Notes under the pieces: generated by a model
What the model saw: only the letters and a program-made list of their open reading frames with translations
Databases searched by the model: none
Told to the model about the DNA's origin: nothing
Translations under genes and position numbers: made by a program
Shown: positions 9,404 through 17,718 of the stretch, one piece after another
How the letters are laid out: each line of letters starts with the position of its first letter
Position numbering within the stretch: the first letter of the stretch is position 1
Assembly: GCF_021582895.2 (NCBI RefSeq)
Contig: NZ_CP091139.2
Location: 1,364,001 to 1,428,000, forward strand
Length of the DNA: 64,000 nucleotides
Reading direction: 5' to 3'
Source: Microbacterium elymi
Lineage (GTDB): Bacteria; Actinomycetota; Actinomycetes; Actinomycetales; Microbacteriaceae

Positions 9404-10809
9404 GCGTTCTCCTCGGGGGCGATGGCGTCCTCGACCAGGCGGGCGGCCAGGCCCGTGTACGCGGACGGGTCGAGCAGTCGGTCGACGTCGATTCCGGATG
9501 CCTCGGGCAGCGCGCGCACCGCGGCAGCCAGGTCGCCCCCGCCGGCGGCCGCCTGCACGAGCGCGGCCACACGGTCCTTCCCGATCAGCGGGGTGAGCAC
9601 GATCGACAGGCGCTCGGCGACGATCAGTCCGTGCGTGAGGGCGAGGTTGCGGGCCACCGCCTCGCCGTGGACCTGCAGCCCGGCCACCAGCTGCGCCGCG
9701 TGCGCGGTGGCACCCAGGGCGAGGCGGAGCAGCTCGCGCAAGCGTGGGCCACTCGGCGTGCCACGCCCCGTCGGGCCGCTCGTCGACCGCCAACGCGGCG
9801 GCGGTGTGCAGCGTCGCGGCCAGATGCGGCGCCCGCAGCGCGGCCGAGCGGATCAGCACCGACTCGGCGGGGTTCTGCTTCTGCGGCATGGCCGACGAGC
9901 CGCCGCCGGCCGACTCGGACAGCTCGGCGATCTCGGTGCGGCTCAGGGTGGCCACGTCGGCCGCGATCACGCCCACGGCATCGATGGTCTGGACCAGTGC
10001 GTCGCCGAGTTCGGTCACCGGCCAGCGGGTGGTGTGCCACGGAGCCTCGGGCGCGGTCAGTCCCAGCTCGCGTGCGAACGCCGCGGGCAGGCGGGCTGCG
10101 GCATCCGCCCCGCCGATCTCGGTGAACGCGGCGAGCGTGCCGGCGGCCCCGCCCAGCTTGCGCGGGCAGTTCGAGCGCGTCGATGCGTCCCGCGGCGCGG
10201 CGCACGCCGCGCAAGCCAGGTGGCCGCGCGCAGACCGACCGTGGTCGGCACGGCGTGCTGGGTTAGGGTGCGGGCGGCGGCGGTCTGATCGCGTCCGGCG
10301 GCGGCCAGCGCGGCGAGTGCGGACTGCGCCTCGGCGAGCGCGGAGCCGATCTGGGCCACCGCGTCCCGCGCGATGAGCATCAGCGCGGTGTCGAGGATGT
10401 CCTGGCTGGTCGCCCCGCGGTGCACCCAGGTGCGGGCCTCGGCCGGCACCCGGGCCTTCAGCTGCGGGACGAGCGGGATCACGGGGTTGCCGCCGGCGAC
10501 GGATGCCGCGGCCAGCGCGCCGATGTCGATCCCGGCGGTGTCGATCCCGGCGGTGTCGATCCCGGAAGTGTCCATTCCGGCGGCGTCGTGCCCGGAAGTG
10601 TCCATTCCGGCGGCGTCGTACCCGGCGATCTCGATCCCGGCGCCGTGCCTGCCGACCCCGGTCCCGCCGAAGGCCGCCGAGACCGCGTCGGCCGCGGCAT
10701 CCGGTGCCGTGCCCACGCGCACCCACGCGCGGGTGAGCGCGACCTCGGCCGCGATGAGCGCGGCCAGGACCGCCGCGTCGGCGACGGCCGCGTCGTGGCC
10801 GACAGTCAC
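9400..10809 (-). CDS. pcaB: 3-carboxy-cis,cis-muconate cycloisomerase with repeat insertion
   Basis: PcaB (fumarase/aspartase superfamily) lactonises 3-carboxymuconate. The superfamily signature GGSSAMPQKQNP is present, as are TWVHRGATSQDILDT and GNPVIPLV. Three extra bases (near 9747, 10157 and 10213, all GCAAGC/GCTTGC type) split it; corrected length is about 468 aa. Unusually, the segment before GNPVIPLV holds an approximately 40-residue stretch of pentapeptide repeats (G-I/M-D-T-A/S) encoded by a 15-bp tandem repeat. No ATG exists near the 5' end: the family sequence (DLLSPVTVGHD) continues a few codons upstream of the only nearby GTG (10809), so the true start is unsure, possibly up to 10830, or hidden by another read error. 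Confidence 0.88.
10526..10645. repeat. 15-bp tandem repeat inside pcaB, eight units
   Basis: Eight consecutive 15-bp units related to TCGATCCCGGCGGTG. Some units are identical, others differ at 1-5 bases. On the coding strand each unit encodes a pentapeptide of the form A/S-G-I/M/Y/H-D-T/A. Copy-number change would alter protein length by five residues without shifting the frame. Confidence 0.9.
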
Positions 10810-10882
10810 CGGGGACAGCAGGTCGGCGCCGTCTCGCGCGGCGCCGTCTCGCTCAGGGACCTGGGTGGGGCCCCCAGGCGGA

Positions 10883-11437
10883 TCAGAAGGCAAGGAAGAC
10901 GGTCTCCTTCTCGCCCTGCAGGCGGATGTCGTGGTGCAGACTCCCGTCCGGCAGACGCGTCGCGACGAGCGTAGCGCGCTCGGAGGCGCTGAGCGAGGAC
11001 AGCAGCGGGTCGGCGGCCAGCAGCTCCTCGTGCTCGGGCAGGTAGATCCGGGTGTGCAGCTTGTCCGGCAGGCCGCGGGCGAACACGACCACCGCGTAGA
11101 ACGGGGCCTTCCCGTCGGCGGCTCCGGGGTTGCGCGTCCAGAACTCGTAGCGTCCGTCATCCGTCGTGAACGAGCGGCCGAAACCGGTGAAGGTGTGGTC
11201 GTCGCGGTGGAATGCACCGCGGGCCCGCGAGACGCTGCCGTCGGCGTCGGCGCCGAAGATCTCGATCATCGAGTCCGGGATCGGCGCGCCGGCGCCGTCG
11301 TACACCGTCCCACCGAGCACGACGGCGCCCGGGCTGTGCGGGTGGACGACCTCGTGCATCTTGGGGTAGACGGTGCCGTAGGCGAAGAACGGGCCGATGG
11401 TCTGACCAGCCGTGGGCTGAAGGGTCTTCTCGCTCAT
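10883..11437 (-). CDS. pcaG: Protocatechuate 3,4-dioxygenase alpha subunit
   Basis: A 184-residue alpha subunit of the intradiol dioxygenase that opens protocatechuate to 3-carboxymuconate. Family features: TAGQTIGPFFAYG at the N-terminus, GGTVYDGAGAPIPDSMIEIF and HTRIYLPEH. As usual for alpha subunits it lacks the full iron-ligand set; the metal is bound by the beta subunit. Its ATG overlaps the pcaH stop by one base, giving the standard pcaHG coupling. The frame is intact. Confidence 0.95.
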   Translation of the reverse strand: MSEKTLQPTAGQTIGPFFAYGTVYPKMHEVVHPHSPGAVVLGGTVYDGAGAPIPDSMIEIFGADADGSVSRARGAFHRDDHTFTGFGRSFTTDDGRYEFWTRNPGAADGKAPFYAVVVFARGLPDKLHTRIYLPEHEELLAADPLLSSLSASERATLVATRLPDGSLHHDIRLQGEKETVFLAF

Positions 11438-12306
11438 CAGTGCTCATCCTCCTGCTCGGACCAGGTCGCGTCGGGGCCGTCGATGACGATGTCCCAGCGG
11501 TAGGCCATCGAGAACTCGGGCACCGTGAGGTCGTGGTCGTAGGTGCTGATCAGGCGGTCGCGGTCCTGCTGCCGGCGGATCGAGTTGTAGATCGGGTCGA
11601 GGGCGAACAGCGGGTCGCCGGGGAAGTACATCTGCGTCACGATGCGCTGCGTGAACGCGCTGCCGAACACCGAGAAGTGGATGTGCGCCGGTCGCCACGC
11701 GTTCTGGTGGTTCTTCCAGGGGTAGGGGCCGGGCTTGATCGTGGTGAACAGGTACTCGCCGTCGTCGTTGGTGACGAAGCGGCCGGCGCCGGTGAAGTTC
11801 GGGTCGAGGGGGGCGGGATGCTGGTCGCGCTGATGGATGTACCGGCCGGCCGCATTGGCCTGCCAGATCTCGATCAGCTGGTTCGGCACCGGGCGGCCCC
11901 ACGAGTCGAGCAGGCGCCCGCGCACCGTGATCCGCTCGCCCTGCGGCTCGCCGGAGTGCTCGAGCGTCAGGTCGGACTCGATCGCGGCCACGTCGCGCTG
12001 CCCGAACGCCGGCGAGAACAGCTCGATCGTCTCGGGATCGACCAGCTTCGGGTTCTTCGTCGGGTGGCGCAGCAGGCTCGACCGGTACGGCGGGAAGTCG
12101 TGCATCGTGAGCGGGAGCTTCTCGCCCGCCGCCTCACGCCGCTCGTACTCGGCGTGCAGGTCCCGGATCTCCTGGGTGATCGCCGACTGCGGAGGGAAGT
12201 CGTGCGACGCGAGCAGCGACTCGGGCGCCGCCGCGGTCGCGGCCCCGGGCTCGAGGACGACGGAGGACGAGAACGCCTCTTCGCCGGTGGGATCGGGATC
12301 GGTCAT
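11437..12306 (-). CDS. pcaH: Protocatechuate 3,4-dioxygenase beta subunit
   Basis: The 289-residue catalytic beta subunit. It contains the intradiol signature region around LLDSWGRPVPNQLIEIWQAN, followed by Tyr and His ligand candidates in GRYIHQRDQ, GPYPWKN and RPAHIHFSV, i.e. the two-Tyr, two-His ferric site of this family. The N-terminus carries roughly 30 extra residues compared with typical PcaH. The ATG at 12306 has a GGAGACACC ribosome site. It is the first enzyme gene of the operon and follows iclR by 89 bp, a gap that includes a candidate operator. Confidence 0.95.
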   Translation of the reverse strand: MTDPDPTGEEAFSSSVVLEPGAATAAAPESLLASHDFPPQSAITQEIRDLHAEYERREAAGEKLPLTMHDFPPYRSSLLRHPTKNPKLVDPETIELFSPAFGQRDVAAIESDLTLEHSGEPQGERITVRGRLLDSWGRPVPNQLIEIWQANAAGRYIHQRDQHPAPLDPNFTGAGRFVTNDDGEYLFTTIKPGPYPWKNHQNAWRPAHIHFSVFGSAFTQRIVTQMYFPGDPLFALDPIYNSIRRQQDRDRLISTYDHDLTVPEFSMAYRWDIVIDGPDATWSEQEDEH

Positions 12307-12389
12307 GGTGTCTCCTTCGACGCGCCCGGCCTTCGGGAGTGGGCGCCACCTCCAGGGTGACAGGGCGACGGCATCCCCCTCGGATCCAC

Positions 12390-12404
12390 TCTCACTCAGT
12401 GAGA
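12390..12404. promoter_or_regulatory. Palindrome TCTCACTCAGTGAGA before pcaH
   Basis: A perfect 7-1-7 inverted repeat overlaps the last codons of iclR and lies about 85 bp upstream of the pcaH start. Position and symmetry fit an operator for the IclR protein encoded directly upstream, but binding is an inference. Confidence 0.5.
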
Positions 12405-13155
12405 TTTCTGCAGGTCCTGACGGAGGTCCTTCGCCGCCTGCACCACCAGCGGCGCGAGCCGGCGCACATCGGCGCGCTCCAGGTGGACGACCAGCCCGAT
12501 GGCGATCGGCGGCAGTCCGTCCACGTGCGCGAGGGCCGCAGCAACCGACACGTTGCCGAGGGTCATCTCCTCGCGGGTCGTCGCGTACCCCCGGGCGCGG
12601 GCCCGGCGCAGCTCGGCGTGCAGCGTAGCCGGGTCGGTCACCGAGTGCGCGGTCTCGCGCTCGAGCGGCACCGAGAAGAAGCGGTCCAGCCACGCGTCGT
12701 CGCGGGTGGCCAGCAGCGCCTTGCCGACGCCGGTGGTGTGCAGCGGCTGCCGGCCGCCCATCCGGCTCAAGGTCGGGATGGAGCCGGCGCCGGTGACGCG
12801 CCCGACGAACAGCGCGTCGGATGCCGCGGGGCTGGGGCCGTCCAGGACGGCCAGGTGCACGTTCTCGCCGGTCGCCTCGTAGAGCCGCACCATGTGTGCG
12901 AGCGCCGTCTCGCGCAAGCCGGAGCGACAGCGGCGACAGCTCGCCCAGCTCCCACAGGCGCGCCCCGATCGCGTACCGGTGGCCCGAGATGCGGGTCAGC
13001 AGCCCCTGGGCGACCAGGCTCGCCAGCAGCCGGTGCACGGTCGAGGTGGGAAGCCCCGTGCGCCGGACGAACTCGGCGGCGGTCGCGGCCGGCTCGTCGG
13101 CGGACAGGCAGGCCAGCAGGCGCATGATGCGCTCCAGCATCCCGTCCTCGGTCAT
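12396..13155 (-). CDS. IclR-family regulator of the pca operon
   Basis: A 252-residue IclR protein: winged helix near the N-terminus (AAEFVRRTGLPTSTVHRLLASL) and an effector domain with TLSRMGGRQPLHTTGVGKALLA. One extra A near 12917 (GCGCAAGCC) breaks the frame between LSLRL and TALAHMV. It is transcribed toward pcaH and ends just before it, so it probably controls the pca operon in the way PcaR/PcaU-type IclR proteins do. The effector is likely protocatechuate or 3-oxoadipate by analogy. It is divergent from a second iclR gene, with 91 bp between starts. Confidence 0.88.
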
Positions 13156-13246
13156 CGCGCCTCCCGCGCCCGAGGGTACCGCGCCGTTCTCGACATGGCC
13201 TGTTCGCGACCCGCCCCGGGCCGATGCCCCGTGAGAAGGTGGGCGC

Positions 13247-13994
13247 ATGGCGAACTCCCCCTCCGGCGACGCGGTCATCGATCGGCTGCTGCGGGTGCTC
13301 GAGACGTTCACCCCGACCCGCACGATGCAGACCTCGGCCGAGATCGGGCGTCGCGCGGGTCTTCCCTCCTCGACCGCGCACCGGCTGGTCGGCGAGTTGG
13401 TCGAGGCGGGCCTGCTCGAGCGCGACGAGGATCGCCGCATCCGCGTCGGCATGCGGCTGTGGGAGCTGGCGACCCGCTCGTCCGCGGCCCTGCGGCTGCG
13501 CGAGGCGGCGATGCCGGCCATGGAGCGGGTGCAGGCCGCGGTGCGCGAGCACACCCAGCTGGCGATCCTCGAGCAGGATGAGGCGCTGTTCCTGGAGCGG
13601 CTGTCGAATCCGGATGCCACCTCCAACGTCACCCGGATCGCCGGGCGCCTCCCCCTGCATGCCTCCTCATCCGGGCTCGTGCGTGCTGGCCTACGCCGAT
13701 CCGGGCCTGCAGGAGCGGGTGCTGGCCGCCCCGCTGGCGCGGGTGGCCGCGGCCACGATCACGGACGCGCCGACCCTGCGGCGCAAGCTCGCCGAGGTGC
13801 GCCGGCTCGGGCATGCGGTGGCACCGGGATCGATCGAGGATGTCGCGACCGGCCTGGCCGTGCCGGTGCGCGACCGTGCCGGCCAAGTGGTGGCCGCGCT
13901 GTCGGTGATCATCGCCCGCGAGGCGCCGGTGGAGGCGCCGCTGTCCACCCTGCATCGCGCGGCCCGCGACATCCGCTCAGCCCTCGAGGGCTGA
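13247..13994 (+). CDS. IclR-family regulator, divergent partner
   Basis: A 248-residue IclR protein with helix-turn-helix GRRAGLPSSTAHRLVGELVEAG near residue 30 and effector domain TRIAGRLPLHASSSGLV. One extra base near 13683 (GTGCGTGCTGG where GTGCTGCTGG is expected) breaks it before LAYADPGLQE. It precedes pobA in the same direction, with a 397-bp repeat-bearing gap, so it may regulate pobA; IclR-type PobR proteins are known. Two divergent IclR genes at the centre of the locus suggest separate control of the pca and pob halves. Confidence 0.85.
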
Positions 13995-14003
13995 ACACGA
14001 CAG

Positions 14004-14100
14004 CCTCGGCCGGGCCGAGGGGATGTGCCGAAGCGAGGGCCGATTCCCCCGAACTCGCCCTCTCCTCGGCATTTCTCCTCGGCCCGGCCGAGGAGTGAAC
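14004..14100. repeat. 97-bp direct repeat, copy 1
   Basis: Identical to 14196-14292. Each copy starts with the self-complementary CCTCGGCCGGGCCGAGG and ends in a 21-bp palindrome of the same arms, so the RNA or ssDNA could fold in several ways. The gap 13995-14391 has no credible gene; besides the two copies it holds C/G-rich low-complexity sequence (14150-14195) and a partial third copy of the left end at 14108-14123. Confidence 0.9.
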
Positions 14101-14195
14101 ACGACAGCCTCGGCCGGGCGAGGCATCCCACCCTCGAGGCGCGAACCACCCGCACCCGGCCCCCGGCCCCCGGTCCCCGGTCCCCGGCCCTCGGC

Positions 14196-14292
14196 CCTCG
14201 GCCGGGCCGAGGGGATGTGCCGAAGCGAGGGCCGATTCCCCCGAACTCGCCCTCTCCTCGGCATTTCTCCTCGGCCCGGCCGAGGAGTGAAC
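14196..14292. repeat. 97-bp direct repeat, copy 2
   Basis: Exact copy of 14004-14100, 192 bp further on and 100 bp upstream of pobA. It may act as a terminator for iclR and as part of the pobA leader. Confidence 0.9.
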
Positions 14293-14391
14293 GTCCGACT
14301 CCCATTCATCGGGCGTCCTTGGCCATGGCGCACGGGGATCGACCAGAATCGAGGCACCGCCACACCGCCGGCGACACGTCAAGGGGGACAC

Positions 14392-15576
14392 ATGACCACC
14401 ACCGTCCGCACCCGGGTCGCCATCGTCGGCGCCGGGCCCGCCGGTCTGCTGCTCGCGCAGCGCTGCGCCGAGCCGGCATCGAGTCGATCGTGATCGACAG
14501 CCGCTCGCGCGAGGACATCGAGCAGACGATCCGCGCCGGCATCCTCGAAGAGGGAACGGTCGAGGCGCTCGTCGCGGCCGGCGTCGACACGCACGCGCAC
14601 CAGACGGGCATGCGCCACGACGGCATCGAACTGCGCTTCGACGGCGCCGGTCACCGAATCGACTTCGCCGAGCTGGTCGGCCGGGGAGTGTGGCTGTATC
14701 CGCAGCGTCTGGTGCTGCAGGACCTGCTGGCCACGCTCGTGCCGGCGGGGCAGGACATCCGCTTCGGTCTGACCGCGCAGCGCGTGGAAGAGGTCGACGG
14801 CGAGCGCCCACGGGTGATCGCGACCGACGCCGACGGGGCCGAGACCCAGATCGTCGCCGAGATCGTCGTGGGCGCGGACGGCTCGCACTCGATCGTGCGC
14901 AAGGCGATGTCGGGACCCCGTTCCGGGATGTACCGGGAGTACCCGTTCGCCTGGTTCGGCATCCTCTGCGAGGCGCCGCCGAGCGCGCCCGAGCTCATCT
15001 ACAGCAACTCGCCGAACGGGTTCGCCCTGATCAGCCAGCGCTCCGACACGGTGCAGCGGATGTACTTCCAGTGCGAACCGGATGTCGACCCCGAGGCGTA
15101 CTCGCAGGAGCAAGCTGTGGGAGATCCTGCAGTCGCGGGTGCCGGGCACGACGCTGCACGAGGGACCGATCTTCCAGCGCGACGTGCTGCAGTTCCGCAG
15201 CTTCGTCGCCCGCGAGCTGCGGCGGGGTCGCGCGGTGCTGGTGGGGGATGCCGCGCACACGGTGCCGCCGACCGGCGCGAAGGGCATGAACCTGGCCATC
15301 GCCGACGTGCTGCTGCTCGAGGGTGCGCTGCGCGCGTTCCTGCTCGAGGACGACGCCCGGCTGCTCGACGGGTATGAGGAGGCGGCGCTGCACCGGATCT
15401 GGAAGGCGCAGAACTTCTCCTGGTGGATGACGAGCATGCTGCATCAGACGCCGGATGCCTCGGACTTCGACCGGATGCGGCAGCTCGGCGAGCTCCGCTC
15501 GGTGACCGACTCGCGCGCCGGGCGGACCTACCTGGCCGAGGCCTACACCGGCTGGCCGGTCGAACTGCCGCGCTGA
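14392..15576 (+). CDS. pobA: 4-hydroxybenzoate 3-monooxygenase
   Basis: PobA hydroxylates 4-hydroxybenzoate to protocatechuate using FAD and NAD(P)H. FAD motifs are clear: VAIVGAGPAGLLLAQ at the N-terminus and GDAAHTVPPTGAKGMNLA near residue 285. Corrected length is 394 aa, exactly the family norm. Two indels split it: a lost base near 14471 (LAQLLRRAGIES expected) and an extra A near 15114 (GAGCAAGCTG). The ribosome site AAGGGGG lies 7 bp before the ATG. The product feeds PcaGH encoded on the other strand. Confidence 0.95.
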
Positions 15577-15630
15577 GCCCGAGCCGGGGGCGGCTGAATC
15601 CGGTCGGCCGATTCCAGGAACCCCGCGGGC

Positions 15631-15703
15631 CGATCCCTGGGACGCCCGTCGGCCGCTCCCCGGGCGGACGCCCGTCGGCCGATCCCTGGGACGCCCGTCG
15701 GCC
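15631..15703. repeat. 24-bp tandem repeat downstream of pobA
   Basis: Three to four imperfect copies of a unit containing CCTGGGACGCCCGTCGGCC occupy the gap between pobA and the exporter gene. The gap (15577-15833) shows no gene. Confidence 0.7.
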
Positions 15704-15820
15704 GATCCCCGGGGACGCGCGTGTGCGAACCGGAGGTTCAGCACCGTTTCTGAACATGCCTCGGCGCCCGGGACCGTGTCGGCACCGTGCCCGCGGTGCG
15801 GGGGCGCCCCAGCACTGGGA

Positions 15821-15826
15821 TAGAGT
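15821..15826 (+). promoter_or_regulatory. Candidate -10 box for a leaderless transcript
   Basis: TAGAGT lies 7 bp before the ATG at 15834, and there is no ribosome site. That spacing puts the transcript start at or next to the start codon. The box also lies in the loop of an inverted repeat (CTGGGA 15815-15820, TCCCAG 15826-15831). Confidence 0.5.
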
Positions 15827-15833
15827 CCCAGCG

Positions 15834-17114
15834 ATGAGCACCGGCGCGATGACCAGGCGGACGTCCGTCGCCGCACTGACGGCCGCGGTGCTGCTGGTGG
15901 CCGCCAACATGCGGCCGACGATCACCTCGGTCGGACCGGTGCTCGGCCAGATCGGCGACGACACCGGCATGAGCCCCGGGGGCCTCGGCCTGCTCGCCGC
16001 GGTGCCGCTGCTGGCCTGGGGTGCCATCTCGCCGTTCGCCCACGTGCTCAGCCGGCGATTCGGGATGTCGCGGGTCGTGCTCTGGTCGCTGGTGCTGCTG
16101 GTCGTGGGCACGCTCGTGCGCTCCCTGCCCGGTCCGACCGTGAGCCTGTGGCTGGGAACCGTGCTGATCGGGGCCGCCCTGGCGGTCGCGAATGTGCTGC
16201 TGCCGGCGGTGATCAAACGCGACTTCCGCCGGGTTCCGCTCGTGATGGCGCTGTACACCGCGCTGCTGGCCGGATTCGGCGCGGTCGCCTCTGGTGTCGC
16301 CGTGCCGATCTCGCTGATCGGCGGCCCCGACTCCCCCGCCGGCTGGCGCACCTCGCTCGCTCTCATCGGCTGCGCCCTGCCTCCGTTCGCGATCCTCGCC
16401 TGGGGATGGGCGGTGCCCGGCAGCATCCGGGGACCGCGGATGCCGGGGCTGATCGCCCGACCCGCAGCATCCGCTCCGCCCCTGACGTCAGCGCCCCCGG
16501 CATCCGCGCCCTCGGTGACCGCCGCACGACCGCGACGCGCGGCGATGTGGCGCGACGGCCTGGCCTGGCAGGTCGCGGTGTACATGGGCCTGCAGTCGGC
16601 ATCGTTCTACATGCTCGTGACCTGGCTCGCGACGATCTCGACCTCGACCGGGCGCAGCGAGGTGCTGGCCGGCATCGACGTGATGCTGTTCCAGCTGTTC
16701 TCGCTGGTCGGCTCGATCCTGCTGCCGCTGGTCCTGCGCGGCCGCAGCGAACGGCTGGTCCCGGCGCTGATCCCCGTGCTCGGGGTCGCCGGCGTCGTCG
16801 GGCTCATGGTCGCACCGGGAGTCATCGACCTGTGGGCCGCGGTGATCGGCCTGTTCTCGGGCTCGTCCCTGGCCATGTCGCTGACGCTGCTCGCCCAGCG
16901 GGCGCGCGACCACGACACGTCGGCCGCCCTGTCGGGCATGGCGCAGTCGGTCGGCTACTTCATGGCCGCGTGCGGGCCGGTGCTGTTCGGCTGGCTGCAC
17001 GCCTCCACGGACGGATGGACCGTCCCCCTGGCCCTGCTGCTGGCGGCGATGGTCGCGCAGGTGGTCACCGGGCTGTTCGCCGGGCGCGACCGATTCGTGC
17101 TCGATCCGCGCTGA
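15834..17114 (+). CDS. MFS transporter, CynX/NimT type
   Basis: A 426-residue membrane protein with about 12 hydrophobic helices. The N-terminal VLLVAANMRPTITSVGPVL is typical of the CynX/NimT branch of the major facilitator superfamily, whose members export cyanate, nitroimidazoles or other small anions. A central hydrophilic loop rich in Ala/Pro/Ser separates the halves near residues 200-235. It ends 16 bp from the convergent marR gene. A second family member is encoded at 31299-32500. Substrate unknown; an aromatic acid is plausible here. Confidence 0.85.
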   Translation: MSTGAMTRRTSVAALTAAVLLVAANMRPTITSVGPVLGQIGDDTGMSPGGLGLLAAVPLLAWGAISPFAHVLSRRFGMSRVVLWSLVLLVVGTLVRSLPGPTVSLWLGTVLIGAALAVANVLLPAVIKRDFRRVPLVMALYTALLAGFGAVASGVAVPISLIGGPDSPAGWRTSLALIGCALPPFAILAWGWAVPGSIRGPRMPGLIARPAASAPPLTSAPPASAPSVTAARPRRAAMWRDGLAWQVAVYMGLQSASFYMLVTWLATISTSTGRSEVLAGIDVMLFQLFSLVGSILLPLVLRGRSERLVPALIPVLGVAGVVGLMVAPGVIDLWAAVIGLFSGSSLAMSLTLLAQRARDHDTSAALSGMAQSVGYFMAACGPVLFGWLHASTDGWTVPLALLLAAMVAQVVTGLFAGRDRFVLDPR

Positions 17115-17130
17115 CGGCGCGCAGCCAGGA

Positions 17131-17605
17131 TCAGTCCTCGTCGTCGACCGCGAGCCGACGGATGAGGTCGCCCAGCTTGCGCGCGCTCGCTCGCGCTGAG
17201 CGAGCCGAGAGTGCGCTCCTCGGCCGCCTGCGCCGACGCCCGCGCCGCGATGAACGCCGCGCGCCCCTCGGGGGTGGCGACGACGACGTTGGCACGCCGA
17301 TCGCCCGGGTCGGATTCGCGCCGCACGAAGCCCTGCCGCTCCAGGCCGTCCACCAGCGCGACGATCTGACTGGGGTCGAGCTCGAGGAAGTCCGAGAGCT
17401 CGCGCTGGGTGGGGCGGGCGTCGGAGACGACCACCCCGAGCACCGAGTACGAGCGGACCTTGAGCGCGTGCGCCGAGAGCGCCTCACTCGTGCGCGACAG
17501 CGACAGCGCATTGGCCCGGGCCAGCAGGAAGGCGACGTCGCCACCCACCGTGGTGCCCCAGAGCCGATCAGCGCCGACGTGCTCCTGGGTGGTCGTCCGA
17601 CTCAT
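17131..17605 (-). CDS. couR: MarR-family regulator of the hydroxycinnamate cluster
   Basis: A 157-residue winged-helix repressor: QRELSDFLELDPSQIVALVDGLERQGFVRRESDPGDRR-type core, shown here as the region 70-110. It diverges from the dehydrogenase gene across a 113-bp AT-rich control region. One extra A near 17176 (GCGCAAGCTG) separates the last 13 codons. In Rhodococcus jostii RHA1 the MarR protein CouR represses the hydroxycinnamate genes and is released by the acyl-CoA intermediate; the same arrangement is inferred here from gene order. Confidence 0.8.
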
Positions 17606-17662
17606 CCGATCCTCCTCGATCCGCTCGTGCGGTTCCCATTCTGCACCTTAACAACCACAACT

Positions 17663-17677
17663 ATTGACATTTACAAT
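17663..17677. promoter_or_regulatory. TTGACA -35 box and ATTG-N7-CAAT operator
   Basis: The divergent gap contains ATTGACATTTACAAT, a partial inverted repeat that includes a consensus -35 (TTGACA, 17664-17669) facing the dehydrogenase gene. A MarR repressor bound here would block that promoter. This is the most AT-rich patch in the cluster. Confidence 0.45.
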
Positions 17678-17718
17678 GATTTGGGTTTGCATCGAAGTCA
17701 ACAGGCAAAGGAGCACGC

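Noticed and set aside
10526..10645. Pentapeptide-repeat protein domain (A[D/N]LxX type)
   Set aside because: The repeated residues (G-x-D-x-A/S) do not follow the pentapeptide-repeat beta-helix pattern, and the stretch is an insertion in PcaB.
13995..14391. Small genes in the repeat region upstream of pobA
   Set aside because: Open frames there only translate the GC palindromes and low-complexity sequence and end inside the repeats.
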